NCBI GenBank assembly: GCA_041675865.1
Contig: JBAYTA010000001.1
Span: 1 to 64,000 of the forward strand
Length of the DNA: 64,000 bases
From: DUVT01 sp041675865
GTDB taxonomy: Bacteria > Bacillota_I > Bacilli_A > ML615J-28 > CAG-698
Direction of reading: 5' to 3'
The notes beneath the pieces are model-generated. The model searched no databases. It saw only the letters and a program-made list of their open reading frames with translations, and was not told the DNA's origin. This document shows positions 34,101-43,243 of the stretch, in pieces (within the stretch, counting starts at the first letter, position 1; each line of letters opens with the position of its first letter). Position numbers and translations under genes: made by a program.

Positions 34101-35918
34101 ATGGATAGAAATAATTTACTAGAAAGACAAAAAAGAATAAGAAACTTTTCAATCATAGCACACATAGATCATGGAAAAAGTACACTCGCAGATAGAATTT
34201 TAGAATTAACACAAACTGTTGAGACAAGAAACATGAAGCAGCAAATGCTTGACTCTATGGATTTGGAAAGAGAACGCGGAATTACAATTAAACTAAACGC
34301 TGTGCAAATTACATATAAGTCAAAAGACTCAACTGAATATATATTACATTTAATAGATACCCCAGGTCATGTAGACTTTACTTATGAAGTATCTAGATCT
34401 CTAGCTGCATGTGAGGGGGCTATTTTAGTTGTAGATGCAGCACAAGGAATTGAAGCACAAACATTAGCAAATGCTTATCTTGCTATTGATAATGATTTAC
34501 ATATCATCCCTGTAATTAATAAAATTGACCTTCCAAATGCAGATCCAGAAAGGGTAAAACTTGAAATTGAAAATGTGGGACTTGATACAACACACACAAT
34601 TTTAGCTTCTGCTAAAAATGGAATTGGGATTGAAGACATTTTAGAAGAAATAATTAGAAGTGTACCAGCGCCAACCGGAGACCCTGATGCACCATTAAAG
34701 GCTTTAATTTTTGACTCATATTATGATCAATACAGAGGAATCATACCATCAATTAGAATTATCGATGGAACTATAAAAAAAGGTGATAAAATATATATGA
34801 TGTCTACAAAAGCTGTGCATGAAGTTGTAGAAGTTGGTATATATACACCTAGAGAAATTCAAAGAGATTTCTTGACTGTTGGTGATGTTGGTTGGATTAG
34901 TGCAGCAATTAAAGATATCAAAGATGTAAGAGTTGGGGATACAATTACCCATTTTAATAAAAAAGCACCTGTAGCATTACCGGGTTATAGAAAACTTAAT
35001 CCAATGGTATTTAGTGGTCTATTCCCAATTGATAATAAAGAATATGAAGAATTAAAGGAAGCTTTAGAAAAATTAATATTAAATGATGCTTCTTTAGTCT
35101 ATGAACCTGAGACATCTAAAGCACTTGGATTTGGATTTAGGGTTGGATTTTTAGGACTCTTACATATGGATATTATTCAAGAAAGAATTGATCGAGAGTT
35201 TGGGATTCCATTAATTGCTACTGCTCCAAGTGTTATCTATAAAGTTAATCTAACTAATGGATCAATAGTTACAGTGCATAATCCTTCAGAAATGCCCGAT
35301 CCAACTCATATAAAAGATATTGAAGAGCCTTATGTAAATGCAACTATTATGAGTCCAAGTGATTATATCGGTGCTATAATGGAGTTATGCCAAAATAAAA
35401 GAGCAATCTTCAAAAATATGACTTATATTGATACCAAAAGAGTAACTATTGAATATGAAATGCCACTTTCTGAAGTTGTATTTGATTTCTTCGATCGACT
35501 TAAATCTTCTACAAGAGGATATGCATCATTTGATTATCAATTTTCAAGATACTTACCTTCTAAATTAGTTAAAATGGATATTTTAATAAATGGAGAAAAA
35601 GTAGATGCTTTAAGTATGATTGTCCACCGCGATGCTGGTTTTCGTCGTGGTAAAGCAATGACTGAGAAATTAAAAGACTTGATTCCAAGACAATTATTTG
35701 AAGTTCCAATTCAAGCTGCAATAGGTACAAAAATTATTGCTAGAAGTACAATAAAATCTATGGGCAAAAATGTGCTAGCTAAATGTTACGGTGGTGACAT
35801 CACTAGAAAGAAAAAACTTCTTGAGAAACAAAAAGAAGGGAAAAAGCGCATGAAGACTGTTGGTAATGTAGAAATACCTCAATCAGCATTTCTTGCTGTA
35901 CTTAAGATTGATGAATAA
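34101..35918 (+). CDS. lepA: Elongation factor 4 (LepA)
   Basis: Ribosome-bound GTPase that affects translation initiation or back-translocation. G1 reads AHIDHGKSTLADR, G2 RERGITIKLN, G3 DTPGHVDF, G4 NKIDLP. The LepA-specific C-terminal domain ends near RKKKLLEKQKEGKKRMKTVG. Length 605 is typical. AAAGGAA stands before the ATG. The end overlaps hemW by eight bases, a common pairing in Bacillota. Confidence 0.97.
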   Translation: MDRNNLLERQKRIRNFSIIAHIDHGKSTLADRILELTQTVETRNMKQQMLDSMDLERERGITIKLNAVQITYKSKDSTEYILHLIDTPGHVDFTYEVSRSLAACEGAILVVDAAQGIEAQTLANAYLAIDNDLHIIPVINKIDLPNADPERVKLEIENVGLDTTHTILASAKNGIGIEDILEEIIRSVPAPTGDPDAPLKALIFDSYYDQYRGIIPSIRIIDGTIKKGDKIYMMSTKAVHEVVEVGIYTPREIQRDFLTVGDVGWISAAIKDIKDVRVGDTITHFNKKAPVALPGYRKLNPMVFSGLFPIDNKEYEELKEALEKLILNDASLVYEPETSKALGFGFRVGFLGLLHMDIIQERIDREFGIPLIATAPSVIYKVNLTNGSIVTVHNPSEMPDPTHIKDIEEPYVNATIMSPSDYIGAIMELCQNKRAIFKNMTYIDTKRVTIEYEMPLSEVVFDFFDRLKSSTRGYASFDYQFSRYLPSKLVKMDILINGEKVDALSMIVHRDAGFRRGKAMTEKLKDLIPRQLFEVPIQAAIGTKIIARSTIKSMGKNVLAKCYGGDITRKKKLLEKQKEGKKRMKTVGNVEIPQSAFLAVLKIDE

Positions 35919-37038
35919 AATAGAAAGTTTATATATACATATTCCATTTTGTTCAAAAATTTGTACTTATTGTGATTTCTATAAAATGGTTGCGAAGCCA
36001 TATGTGAAAGAAAAATATGTTGAATATTTAATAAAAGAACTTGAAATGAAAAAACAATATCTAACAAGTTTAAAAACTATCTTTATAGGTGGTGGAACAC
36101 CTACTTGTTTATCTTTGGAATCAATGGAAAAGTTATTTAGTTATCTTAATCAATATATTGATAAGGATATTTTAATTGAATTTACAATTGAAGCAAATCC
36201 AAATGATATAACCCTTGATATGGCAAAACTATTTAAAAAATACAATATAAATAGAGTTAGCCTTGGTGTACAAGGCCTAAAGGAAGAGAAATTAAAAATT
36301 TTAGGTAGAACACACAATGAAGAAGATGTAAAGAAAGCAATTAAAAATTTAATTAAAGCAAAGATTACAAATATAAATGCTGATATTATTTATGGAGTAG
36401 GTAAGGAAACATTTGCAGACATTAAATATGATTTAGAAAGATTAATTAAATTTGGAGTAAAACATATATCAGCATATTCACTTATCTTAGAAGATAAAAC
36501 TGTTTTAAAAAAATTATTTGATGAAAAGAAATTTTTCTTATACGATGAAGATGAAGAAAGTAATTTATATAAACAAATAGTTAATTTCTTAAAGAAGAAA
36601 AAGTTTATTCATTATGAAATAAGTAATTTTTCAAAAAAAGATCAGCAATCAAATCATAATTTAGTATATTGGAATAATATGAATTATATAGGGGCTGGTG
36701 CGAGCGCTAGCTACTATATTGATAATATGCGATATACTAACATCCGTAATTTAGAAAAATATTATCAAGGAATAGATAACAATCAGCTAAATTATGCGGC
36801 AGTTACTGAGTTAACTAAAGAAGATATGATGAGTGAAGAAATGATCATGGGCTTAAGAAAGATTGAAGGAATAAATATTTTAGATTTTAAAGCTAAATAT
36901 TTACTTGCAATTGAAGAAGCTTTTCCAATTATTAAAAAATTTATTAGTTTAGAATTACTTGAAATTAAAAACAACTATTTATTTATTCCTGAAGAAAAAC
37001 TATATTTATCTAATGAGGTTTTAGTTAATTTCGTCTAG
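35911..37038 (+). CDS. hemW: Radical SAM heme chaperone HemW family
   Basis: HemW is a radical SAM protein that handles heme; earlier annotations call it coproporphyrinogen oxidase. The 4Fe-4S/SAM motif CSKICTYC follows YIHIPF, and IFIGGGTPTCLS, EANPNDIT and RVSLGVQ are family signatures. The ATG at 35911 overlaps the lepA stop by eight bases; an in-frame TTG further up lies inside lepA. 375 residues is normal. As in most members the extra Cys of HemN is replaced (DFYK). Confidence 0.9.
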   Translation: MNKIESLYIHIPFCSKICTYCDFYKMVAKPYVKEKYVEYLIKELEMKKQYLTSLKTIFIGGGTPTCLSLESMEKLFSYLNQYIDKDILIEFTIEANPNDITLDMAKLFKKYNINRVSLGVQGLKEEKLKILGRTHNEEDVKKAIKNLIKAKITNINADIIYGVGKETFADIKYDLERLIKFGVKHISAYSLILEDKTVLKKLFDEKKFFLYDEDEESNLYKQIVNFLKKKKFIHYEISNFSKKDQQSNHNLVYWNNMNYIGAGASASYYIDNMRYTNIRNLEKYYQGIDNNQLNYAAVTELTKEDMMSEEMIMGLRKIEGINILDFKAKYLLAIEEAFPIIKKFISLELLEIKNNYLFIPEEKLYLSNEVLVNFV

Positions 37039-37050
37039 GAAAGGAATAAT

Positions 37051-37545
37051 TTGCTTAAAAATAATTTATTTAAAAACAGATTATTTGTATATTTACTAAG
37101 TTTATATTTGGTAGGTATAATATTTGGTATAATTTTTGTGAAAACAAATGATTATGTTTTTAATAATCAAACTAAAAATTATATGAAAATATTTTTATCG
37201 AATTATTGGTATTTATTTGTAATTTGGTTATTTGGGTTTTCTTTCTTAGGCTATATAGTAACCTCAAGCATTGTATTTTTTAGAGCACTTGTTTTTGGAA
37301 TATTAGTAAAATTATTAATTGTGAGTAACTTTGGTCTATTTATAATATTATTACTTTTAGAAATATTAATATTTTTTCCTACGCTAATATTTTTAGCATA
37401 TATATCTTTAAGTTTAAGTAAGGAAAATTTTAAAATATATATTGGTGGATTTTCAAATACATTTAATCTCTCAAAATATATTAATTTAATGTTAGTTATA
37501 ACTGTTATTTGTGCTCTATACTCATTATTGATTTATATAAATTAG
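37051..37545 (+). CDS. spoIIM: SpoIIM-like membrane protein
   Basis: SpoIIM works with SpoIID and SpoIIP to drive membrane migration during engulfment in spore formers. The 164-residue protein has about four to five spans with the SpoIIM pattern of a first span, an outer loop (VKTNDYVFNNQ), and the later region FGFSFLGYIVTSSIVFFRALVFGILV, and a final span. It is shorter than Bacillus SpoIIM (about 210). TTG is the start, with AAAGGA seven bases upstream. Its position just before xerD and deoB matches Bacillus gene order, which is the best support. Confidence 0.75.
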   Translation: MLKNNLFKNRLFVYLLSLYLVGIIFGIIFVKTNDYVFNNQTKNYMKIFLSNYWYLFVIWLFGFSFLGYIVTSSIVFFRALVFGILVKLLIVSNFGLFIILLLLEILIFFPTLIFLAYISLSLSKENFKIYIGGFSNTFNLSKYINLMLVITVICALYSLLIYIN

Positions 37546-37557
37546 TTGGTGGTTTAA

Positions 37558-38460
37558 ATGGATAAGTATTTAAAAGAATATATATATTACATTAAAGGTG
37601 AATTAAATCTTGGAACCAATACTGTAGAGTCTTATACGAAAGATATTGAACAGTATATTGATTTTCTTAAAACATATAGACACAAAAACAATCCAGAGGA
37701 TATAGAAATTCCAGATATAAGAAACTATATGAGCAGTTTAAAAAGAAAGTTTTTAGCTGCTGGAACGCAAGCAAGAAAACTAACTGCGATAAAGAGTTTT
37801 CATAGATTTTTGTTTTTAGAAAAATATACTACTAGAAATGTTTCTAAAACTATTTCTAGTCCAAAACAAGAAGACAAGCTTCCGATAGTTTTATCGATAG
37901 AAGAAGTTAAGATTTTACTTGATTCTTTAAAAAGTGATACGCCTCTTAATTTAAGAAATAAAGCTATGATTGAAGTTGCTTATGCATGTGGTTTAAGAGA
38001 AAGCGAGTTAATAGGATTAAAAATAAGTGATTTGCACTTAAACCAAGGTTTAATAAATATATATGGTAAAGGTAACAAAGAAAGAATTGTTCCAATTAAT
38101 AAAAAGGCAATTGCTACAATCAATGATTATTTAGAAAATTCTAGACCTATTTTACGTTCTAATCAAAGCAAAAATATTCTCTTTTTAACAAAATCCGGAA
38201 ACGCTGTTCCAAGAACATATTTTTATAATATTGTAAGAGATGCAGCTATTAATGCTGGATTAAGAAAAAAAGTAACTCCGCATATGCTAAGACATTCATA
38301 TGCTTCACATTTACTTGAAAACGGATTAGATTTACGTTTAATTCAAGAATTACTAGGGCATGAAGATATTAGTACCACTGAAATATATACTCATATAAAT
38401 AATACAAAACTAAAAGATGTTTATATGTCAGCTCATCCAAGAGCTAAGAAAGGACATTAA
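37558..38460 (+). CDS. xerD: Tyrosine recombinase XerD
   Basis: XerD works with XerC at dif to resolve chromosome dimers. The SAM-like N-terminal domain covers 1-85; the catalytic tetrad is Arg in ACGLRESEL, His and Arg in HMLRHSYASHLLENG, His in LLGHEDIST and Tyr in TEIYTHI. Length 300 is typical. The ATG follows the upstream stop by 12 bases. It is chromosomal type, with no mobile-element signs near it. Confidence 0.93.
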   Translation: MDKYLKEYIYYIKGELNLGTNTVESYTKDIEQYIDFLKTYRHKNNPEDIEIPDIRNYMSSLKRKFLAAGTQARKLTAIKSFHRFLFLEKYTTRNVSKTISSPKQEDKLPIVLSIEEVKILLDSLKSDTPLNLRNKAMIEVAYACGLRESELIGLKISDLHLNQGLINIYGKGNKERIVPINKKAIATINDYLENSRPILRSNQSKNILFLTKSGNAVPRTYFYNIVRDAAINAGLRKKVTPHMLRHSYASHLLENGLDLRLIQELLGHEDISTTEIYTHINNTKLKDVYMSAHPRAKKGH

Positions 38461-39645
38461 ATGAAAAAATTTAAACGAATATTTTTAATAGTTGCAGATT
38501 CTGTTGGTGTTGGAGCACTTCCAGATGCATCTAATTATGGTGATGAGGGTACAAACACTTTAAAACATTTATCCTATGCAAAAAAAGATTTCTCTATTCC
38601 CAATTTAGAAAAGTTAGGAATAGGGAATATAACTGAAATTAATAACACAAAATCTGTTGATCTTCCATTAGCATCTTACGGGAAGATGGCTGAAGTTAGT
38701 GTAGGAAAAGACACTTTAACTGGACACTGGGAAATTATGGGGTTAAAAGTAGATACACCATTCCCATCATTTACAGACAATGGTTTTCCAGATGAATTAA
38801 TTAAAAAATTAGAACTAGAAACTAATCATAAATTTATTGGAAATATTGCTGCTAGTGGAACTGAAATAATTAAAGACTTAGGTGAAGAACACATTAAAAC
38901 TAAAGCTATTATTATATATACTTCATCTGATTCTGTCTTGCAACTTGCTGCTAATGAAGCTGTTATTCCATTAGAAGAATTATACCGAGTTTGTGAGATA
39001 GCAAGAAAAATTACTCTAGAAAATCCTGCTTGGCAAGTAGGAAGAATTATCGCAAGACCTTTTATTGGTGACAATAAAGACAATTTCACAAGAACTCCTA
39101 ATCGTCATGATTATTCAGTTCAACCATTCTCTAAAACCGCTTTAAATCATTTACAAGATAATGGTTATGATGTTATTTCTGTAGGTAAGATTTTTGATAT
39201 ATTTGATGGTCAAGGAATTGACGAAGCAAATAAAATAAAAAGCAATCAAGAAGGAATGGATATAACAATCTCTCTTACAAAACGCGATTTTACTGGTTTG
39301 TGTTTTGTGAACTTAGTAGACTTTGATGCCCTATATGGGCACAGACGCAACCCACTTGGCTATGCAGAGTCAGTAGAAGAGTTTGATAGAAATGTTGGAA
39401 TATTATTAAACAATTTAAACGACGATGATTTATTAATCATTACTGCTGATCATGGTAATGATCCAACTCATTCAGGAACCGATCATACAAGAGAATACGT
39501 ACCTTTATTAGTTTATAATAAGAATTTACAAGGTCAATATTTACGGATTAGAAACACATTTGCAGATATAGCTGCAACAATTTGTGATAATTTTAATGTA
39601 CAAACAACAACAATTGGTACTAGTTTTCTTAAAAGCCTAAAGTAA
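38461..39645 (+). CDS. deoB: Phosphopentomutase
   Basis: DeoB interconverts (deoxy)ribose 1- and 5-phosphate in nucleoside salvage. It has the alkaline-phosphatase fold with DSVGVGALPDASNYGDEG near the start (metal-binding Asp and nucleophile region), DTLTGHWEIMG (the phosphorylated Thr), and the metal site ITADHGNDPTHSGTDHTREY near 320-340. Length 394 is typical. The ATG directly follows the xerD stop. xerD-deoB is a known pair in Bacillus (ripX-drm). Confidence 0.97.
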   Translation: MKKFKRIFLIVADSVGVGALPDASNYGDEGTNTLKHLSYAKKDFSIPNLEKLGIGNITEINNTKSVDLPLASYGKMAEVSVGKDTLTGHWEIMGLKVDTPFPSFTDNGFPDELIKKLELETNHKFIGNIAASGTEIIKDLGEEHIKTKAIIIYTSSDSVLQLAANEAVIPLEELYRVCEIARKITLENPAWQVGRIIARPFIGDNKDNFTRTPNRHDYSVQPFSKTALNHLQDNGYDVISVGKIFDIFDGQGIDEANKIKSNQEGMDITISLTKRDFTGLCFVNLVDFDALYGHRRNPLGYAESVEEFDRNVGILLNNLNDDDLLIITADHGNDPTHSGTDHTREYVPLLVYNKNLQGQYLRIRNTFADIAATICDNFNVQTTTIGTSFLKSLK

Positions 39646-39658
39646 GGAGGAGATTACT

Positions 39659-40597
39659 GTGTTGATAGAAGAAAAACTTTTGACACTTGGTAGAGAAGGG
39701 AAGGTTAAACTATACATTACTAAACCTAATAATATTAAAGAAGCAAAAGGTGTAGTAATGCTTAACCATGGTATGGGGGAACATATTGAAAGATACCATG
39801 AATTTGCATCTAGACTTGCTCAGGCTGGTTATATTGTCTATGGACACAATCATCGAGGTCATAAAGATTCAATTTCTAATTATGACGACTATGGGTACAT
39901 TAATTGTGAACATAGTTTCGATATTTTAGTTGATGATAATGCTAGAATACTAGAATTAATTAAAAAAGAGTATCCAAATTCGCCTATATTTCTATTTGGA
40001 CACAGTATGGGTTCATTTGTAGTACAAAGATTTGCTCAACTACATGGGAAGAAAATAAACGGTATTATCCTGATGGGATCTGCAAAATTAAACAGAATTG
40101 TTTTAGATAGTGGAGTGCTTTTCGCAAAACTTAATTGTCGTTTTAAAGGCAAAAAACATCGAAGTAAAACATTACATAAACTGATGTTTGGAGGTTTTAA
40201 TAAACATTTTAAACCAAATAGAACTGAACTGGATTGGTTAAATCGCGATGAAATTGAAGTCGATAAATATATTGCTGATCCTTATTGTGGTGGTGTATTT
40301 AGTGCATCATTTTATAGAGATTTCTTTAGAGGTCTAAGAAATATAAATCAAAATTATGAATTAGTTCCTAAAGATTTACCAATTTTAATTATTAGTGGGG
40401 AAATGGACCCTGTTGGTGGTCCTAAAGTACTTGTAAATAATTTATATAAAACATATCAAAGGAATAATATTAAAGATTTAGAATTAATTATTTATCCAGA
40501 AGCTAGACATGAGTTACTACTTGAATTAAATAAAGACGAAGTAATGAATGATGTAATAAAATGGATAAATCATTATTCGAATTTGTGTAATATATAA
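39659..40597 (+). CDS. Alpha/beta hydrolase (monoacylglycerol-lipase type)
   Basis: The protein carries the Hydrolase_4 layout: oxyanion-hole region VVMLNHGMGEHIERY, nucleophile elbow FGHSMGSF (Ser116), the acid in ISGEMDPVGG and the His in PEARHELL. No signal peptide is present, so it acts inside the cell, probably on a lipid ester such as monoacylglycerol or lysophospholipid. GTG at 39659 is the start, eight bases after AAGGAGG. It is the last gene of the lepA-to-hydrolase set; a terminator follows. Confidence 0.88.
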   Translation: MLIEEKLLTLGREGKVKLYITKPNNIKEAKGVVMLNHGMGEHIERYHEFASRLAQAGYIVYGHNHRGHKDSISNYDDYGYINCEHSFDILVDDNARILELIKKEYPNSPIFLFGHSMGSFVVQRFAQLHGKKINGIILMGSAKLNRIVLDSGVLFAKLNCRFKGKKHRSKTLHKLMFGGFNKHFKPNRTELDWLNRDEIEVDKYIADPYCGGVFSASFYRDFFRGLRNINQNYELVPKDLPILIISGEMDPVGGPKVLVNNLYKTYQRNNIKDLELIIYPEARHELLLELNKDEVMNDVIKWINHYSNLCNI

Positions 40598-40602
40598 AAT
40601 TT

Positions 40603-40635
40603 AAAAATCTTCTATTAATTTAGAAGATTTTTTTA
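40603..40635 (+). terminator. Intrinsic terminator after the hydrolase gene
   Basis: AAAAATCTTCTA (40603-40614) pairs with TAGAAGATTTTT (40621-40632), followed by further T's. The rest of 40636-40770 is AT-rich and holds nothing I can name. Confidence 0.9.
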
Positions 40636-40775
40636 TGCAACCGGGTTAGTATTGATTGTGGTTGATCTTATTCAGTCAATAAAAAATAAAATACGGAAAT
40701 AAATGAACTAAATTATGAACTTATAATAAAAACACGAAATAAAGTTGAAAGTATTAAACTTATTGAAAATGAATA

Positions 40776-40808
40776 ATGATTATTTAAAAATGTATGATTA
40801 TTTAAAAA
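40776..40808 (+). repeat. Tandem 15-bp direct repeat upstream of the phosphatase
   Basis: ATGATTATTTAAAAA occurs at 40776-40790 and 40794-40808, an 18-bp step. It lies directly upstream of the -35 of the next promoter and could be an operator for a dimeric regulator. It does not match the PhoP repeat spacing. Confidence 0.5.
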
Positions 40809-40812
40809 ATAT

Positions 40813-40840
40813 TTGATTAGTATTTATAATATGATATAAT
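40813..40840 (+). promoter_or_regulatory. SigA-type promoter for the phosphatase gene
   Basis: TTGATT (40813-40818), 16 bases, TATAAT (40835-40840), 25 bases before the ATG. Another TATAAT is at 40825-40830. Confidence 0.6.
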
Positions 40841-40865
40841 TGGTTAGAGCAAAGAGGAGGAAACT

Positions 40866-43010
40866 ATGAAGAAAATATTTAAATTTTTATTATTGTTTTT
40901 TATTGCTTATACAATAACTACATTTAGTTTAAAAGTACAAGCAGCTGATGGCCCAATTATGGTCATTGTAAATCCAGGAGAAGACTCATCAACAATGATG
41001 AATATAAGCTATCATACTAGTTTAGAGAACACTGTTATCCAATATTATGAAGCGCCTTCAGGATCAGCACAAATGATTATGCCAGAATGTAGAGCTACTC
41101 CATTTACTGAAAACAATAATTATCAATGTTTCGCAACATTGACAAACTTAAAACCTGATACAACATACAATTATTATATATTAGGTTATTCAAGCTATGT
41201 AGAAAGATCATTTAAAACTGCTGGAGCTGATGAATTTTCATTTGTTCATGTAACAGATATTCATTCTTATAGAAGTGGTGCTAGTAATACTAGAGTAGCT
41301 ACTGCAAATAAAGTTTTAAATACAATTAACCAAATTAAAGATTTTGATTTTACTCTAATGTCTGGAGATGTTACCGCATATGGTACTGTTTATGAACAAT
41401 GGGAAACATTATATGGAATGGATGTTTTAAAATCAAAAATGACTGCAATTACCCCTGGTAATCATGATTATTACAATACAAGTGCTGCAGTTGTTAGTAT
41501 AGACTATTTTAATTCAGTTCTAAATAATCCAAAAAATGGAGCAGATGGCGTCCTTAATTCCACATATTACTTTAAATATGGGAATACATTATTTATTTCC
41601 TTAAACTCTGAAGAAGCTGCAAACAATTCTACATTAAGAGCAAATCAAATAAAATGGTTAAATGAAGTTACCGCAAATAATCCTTCAGATTTTATTGTTG
41701 TTTTTACTCATAGACCGTTTTATACTGGTGACAATTTGAATGCTGGCCAAGCAAGCGATATGAGAACATATTTCCAAGAAATATTTGATAAGACTGGTGT
41801 TGATTTAGTTTTAGGTGGACATAATCATGTTTATGCTAGAACAAATCATGTCTATCAAAATAATAAAGTTCTAGAAACAAACCCTAAATATCCGTATTTA
41901 GGAACGGTTTATTTAACTGGAATTCAAATTGGAGATCGTTATAAAACAGAACCAGGTACTAAACCTAGTATAGTTGAAGTGGCACATGTTGGTGCAGGTC
42001 AAGATGGTGGAAGTTTAATTACAGTTAATCAAGATAAAATTACTATCGAATTTATTAAACATGATGGAACAAGATTGTATCCATATGAAATTTTAAACAA
42101 ATCTAAAGTAATAAATAAACAAAGTATTGAATCAAGCGTTGAAGTATCTAAAACTAATGATACTATCAATATTGATTATTCACAAAATACTTTAGTTGGT
42201 AGTGTTAAAAAAGTAAATGTTTATGATGAAAATAAAACTCTTTTAAAAACATTCTTGAACCCAACAAATCATTTAGAAATCGAAAATGGTCCAAAGGTGG
42301 GAAGATATAATCTTGAAGTAGAAATGTTTTTAAGAAATGGTGAAGTAATTAATAAAAATGTAGTAGCGATAGATAGTAGATATGACTTCGGGACAGTATT
42401 TGATTTTGAAACTGTAGAAGAAGAACTTTATACAAATTTAACTTGGAAAGCTGATGTGTTAAAAGATAAATTTGTTAGATATGAAATATATGCAAACGGC
42501 TCAAAATTAAAGGAAGTATCCAAAGATGCTACATCGACAGTTTTGGATAAAATAAGCCCTTATAAAGAAAATGATATCTCATTCAGAGTTATTGGTGATA
42601 ACAATTCTATACTTTATCAATATGATTTTGTTTATGGTGAAAATGCTAATGATATCCATGTAGTCTTCAATATAGAAAAACTAAGATTAAAAGAAGGCGA
42701 TGAAAAGGATTTAGAAATTACTGTTTTCCCAGAACAAGATGTAAAATTAGAATTTGTTTCTAGTGATCCAAATGTTGCAACTGTTGATGAAAATGGTAAA
42801 GTTACTGCTATTGGTGAAGGTACATGTACAATAAGTTTAAATGTTGCTAAACGTTGGGATGTAAAATCAGAAATAGAAATTACCGTAGAAGCTTCTCCAG
42901 TTAAAGATCCGACTCCTCCAACTAAAAAAGGATGTTTCCAAGGTGGAAGTATATTTGTAGGATTTGCAGTTATAGGATTAGTAGTTATTTTAAGAAGAAA
43001 AAGATTTTAG
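40866..43010 (+). CDS. Secreted metallophosphoesterase with Big_2-like domain and C-terminal sorting-like tail
   Basis: A 714-residue exported protein. The signal peptide ends near KVQAAD; residues 30-118 form a fibronectin-like (purple acid phosphatase N-terminal) domain; 125-345 is the phosphoesterase with VHVTDIHSY, MSGDVTAYG, TPGNHDYY, FTHRPFY and GGHNHVYAR, the five metal-binding blocks. After two beta-rich segments, a Big_2-like domain (about 605-675) contains SSDPNVATVDENGKVTAIGEGT. The end reads KKGCFQGG, a span, and RRKRF, a C-terminal sorting-like tail. It probably acts on phosphate esters at the cell surface. A strong GAGGAGG precedes the ATG. Confidence 0.9.
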   Translation: MKKIFKFLLLFFIAYTITTFSLKVQAADGPIMVIVNPGEDSSTMMNISYHTSLENTVIQYYEAPSGSAQMIMPECRATPFTENNNYQCFATLTNLKPDTTYNYYILGYSSYVERSFKTAGADEFSFVHVTDIHSYRSGASNTRVATANKVLNTINQIKDFDFTLMSGDVTAYGTVYEQWETLYGMDVLKSKMTAITPGNHDYYNTSAAVVSIDYFNSVLNNPKNGADGVLNSTYYFKYGNTLFISLNSEEAANNSTLRANQIKWLNEVTANNPSDFIVVFTHRPFYTGDNLNAGQASDMRTYFQEIFDKTGVDLVLGGHNHVYARTNHVYQNNKVLETNPKYPYLGTVYLTGIQIGDRYKTEPGTKPSIVEVAHVGAGQDGGSLITVNQDKITIEFIKHDGTRLYPYEILNKSKVINKQSIESSVEVSKTNDTINIDYSQNTLVGSVKKVNVYDENKTLLKTFLNPTNHLEIENGPKVGRYNLEVEMFLRNGEVINKNVVAIDSRYDFGTVFDFETVEEELYTNLTWKADVLKDKFVRYEIYANGSKLKEVSKDATSTVLDKISPYKENDISFRVIGDNNSILYQYDFVYGENANDIHVVFNIEKLRLKEGDEKDLEITVFPEQDVKLEFVSSDPNVATVDENGKVTAIGEGTCTISLNVAKRWDVKSEIEITVEASPVKDPTPPTKKGCFQGGSIFVGFAVIGLVVILRRKRF

Positions 43011-43013
43011 ATT

Positions 43014-43039
43014 AAAACGAGATTAAACTCTCGTTTTTT
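43014..43039 (+). terminator. Intrinsic terminator after the phosphatase
   Basis: AAAACGAGA (43014-43022) pairs with TCTCGTTTT (43029-43037) plus extra T's. Confidence 0.9.
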
Positions 43040-43070
43040 ACTATTTTAAGCGGTTTTTTATCAAAAAAAG

Positions 43071-43131
43071 GCGTTTTACAGCGATTTATCTTTTTTTAGC
43101 TTGATATTTATCAATAGTTTTATTTTAGATG
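43071..43131 (+). repeat. Copy of the 61-nt intergenic element upstream of the CueP-like gene
   Basis: Reads on the plus strand: GCGATTTATCTTT (43081-43093), seven variable bases, TTGATATTTATC (43101-43112) and a tail TTTTAGATGG. It aligns without gaps to the four minus-strand copies and is closest to the one at 52443. It points towards the CueP-like gene. Confidence 0.55.
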
Positions 43132-43158
43132 GTTTATAGGAGATGTACTGTACCATCT
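43127..43158 (+). promoter_or_regulatory. Hairpin between the element and the CueP-gene promoter
   Basis: AGATGGT (43127-43133) pairs with ACCATCT (43152-43158) across 18 bases. It lies about 20 bases upstream of the -35, so it may be a binding site or a leftover terminator; no T-run follows. Confidence 0.4.
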
Positions 43159-43178
43159 TAAAGTGGTCTTAGTAATAA

Positions 43179-43207
43179 TTGACTTTAGAGTTAATTTCTT
43201 GTATAAT
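43179..43207 (+). promoter_or_regulatory. SigA promoter of the CueP-like gene
   Basis: TTGACT (43179-43184), 17 bases, TATAAT (43202-43207), near consensus, 37 bases before the start codon. Confidence 0.8.
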
Positions 43208-43243
43208 AACAAAGTCGATTAATAATGAAAGGACTTTAGCAAA

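Noticed and set aside
38826..39089. Minus-strand frame of 87 codons within deoB
   Set aside because: Antisense to a well-identified gene, without start context.
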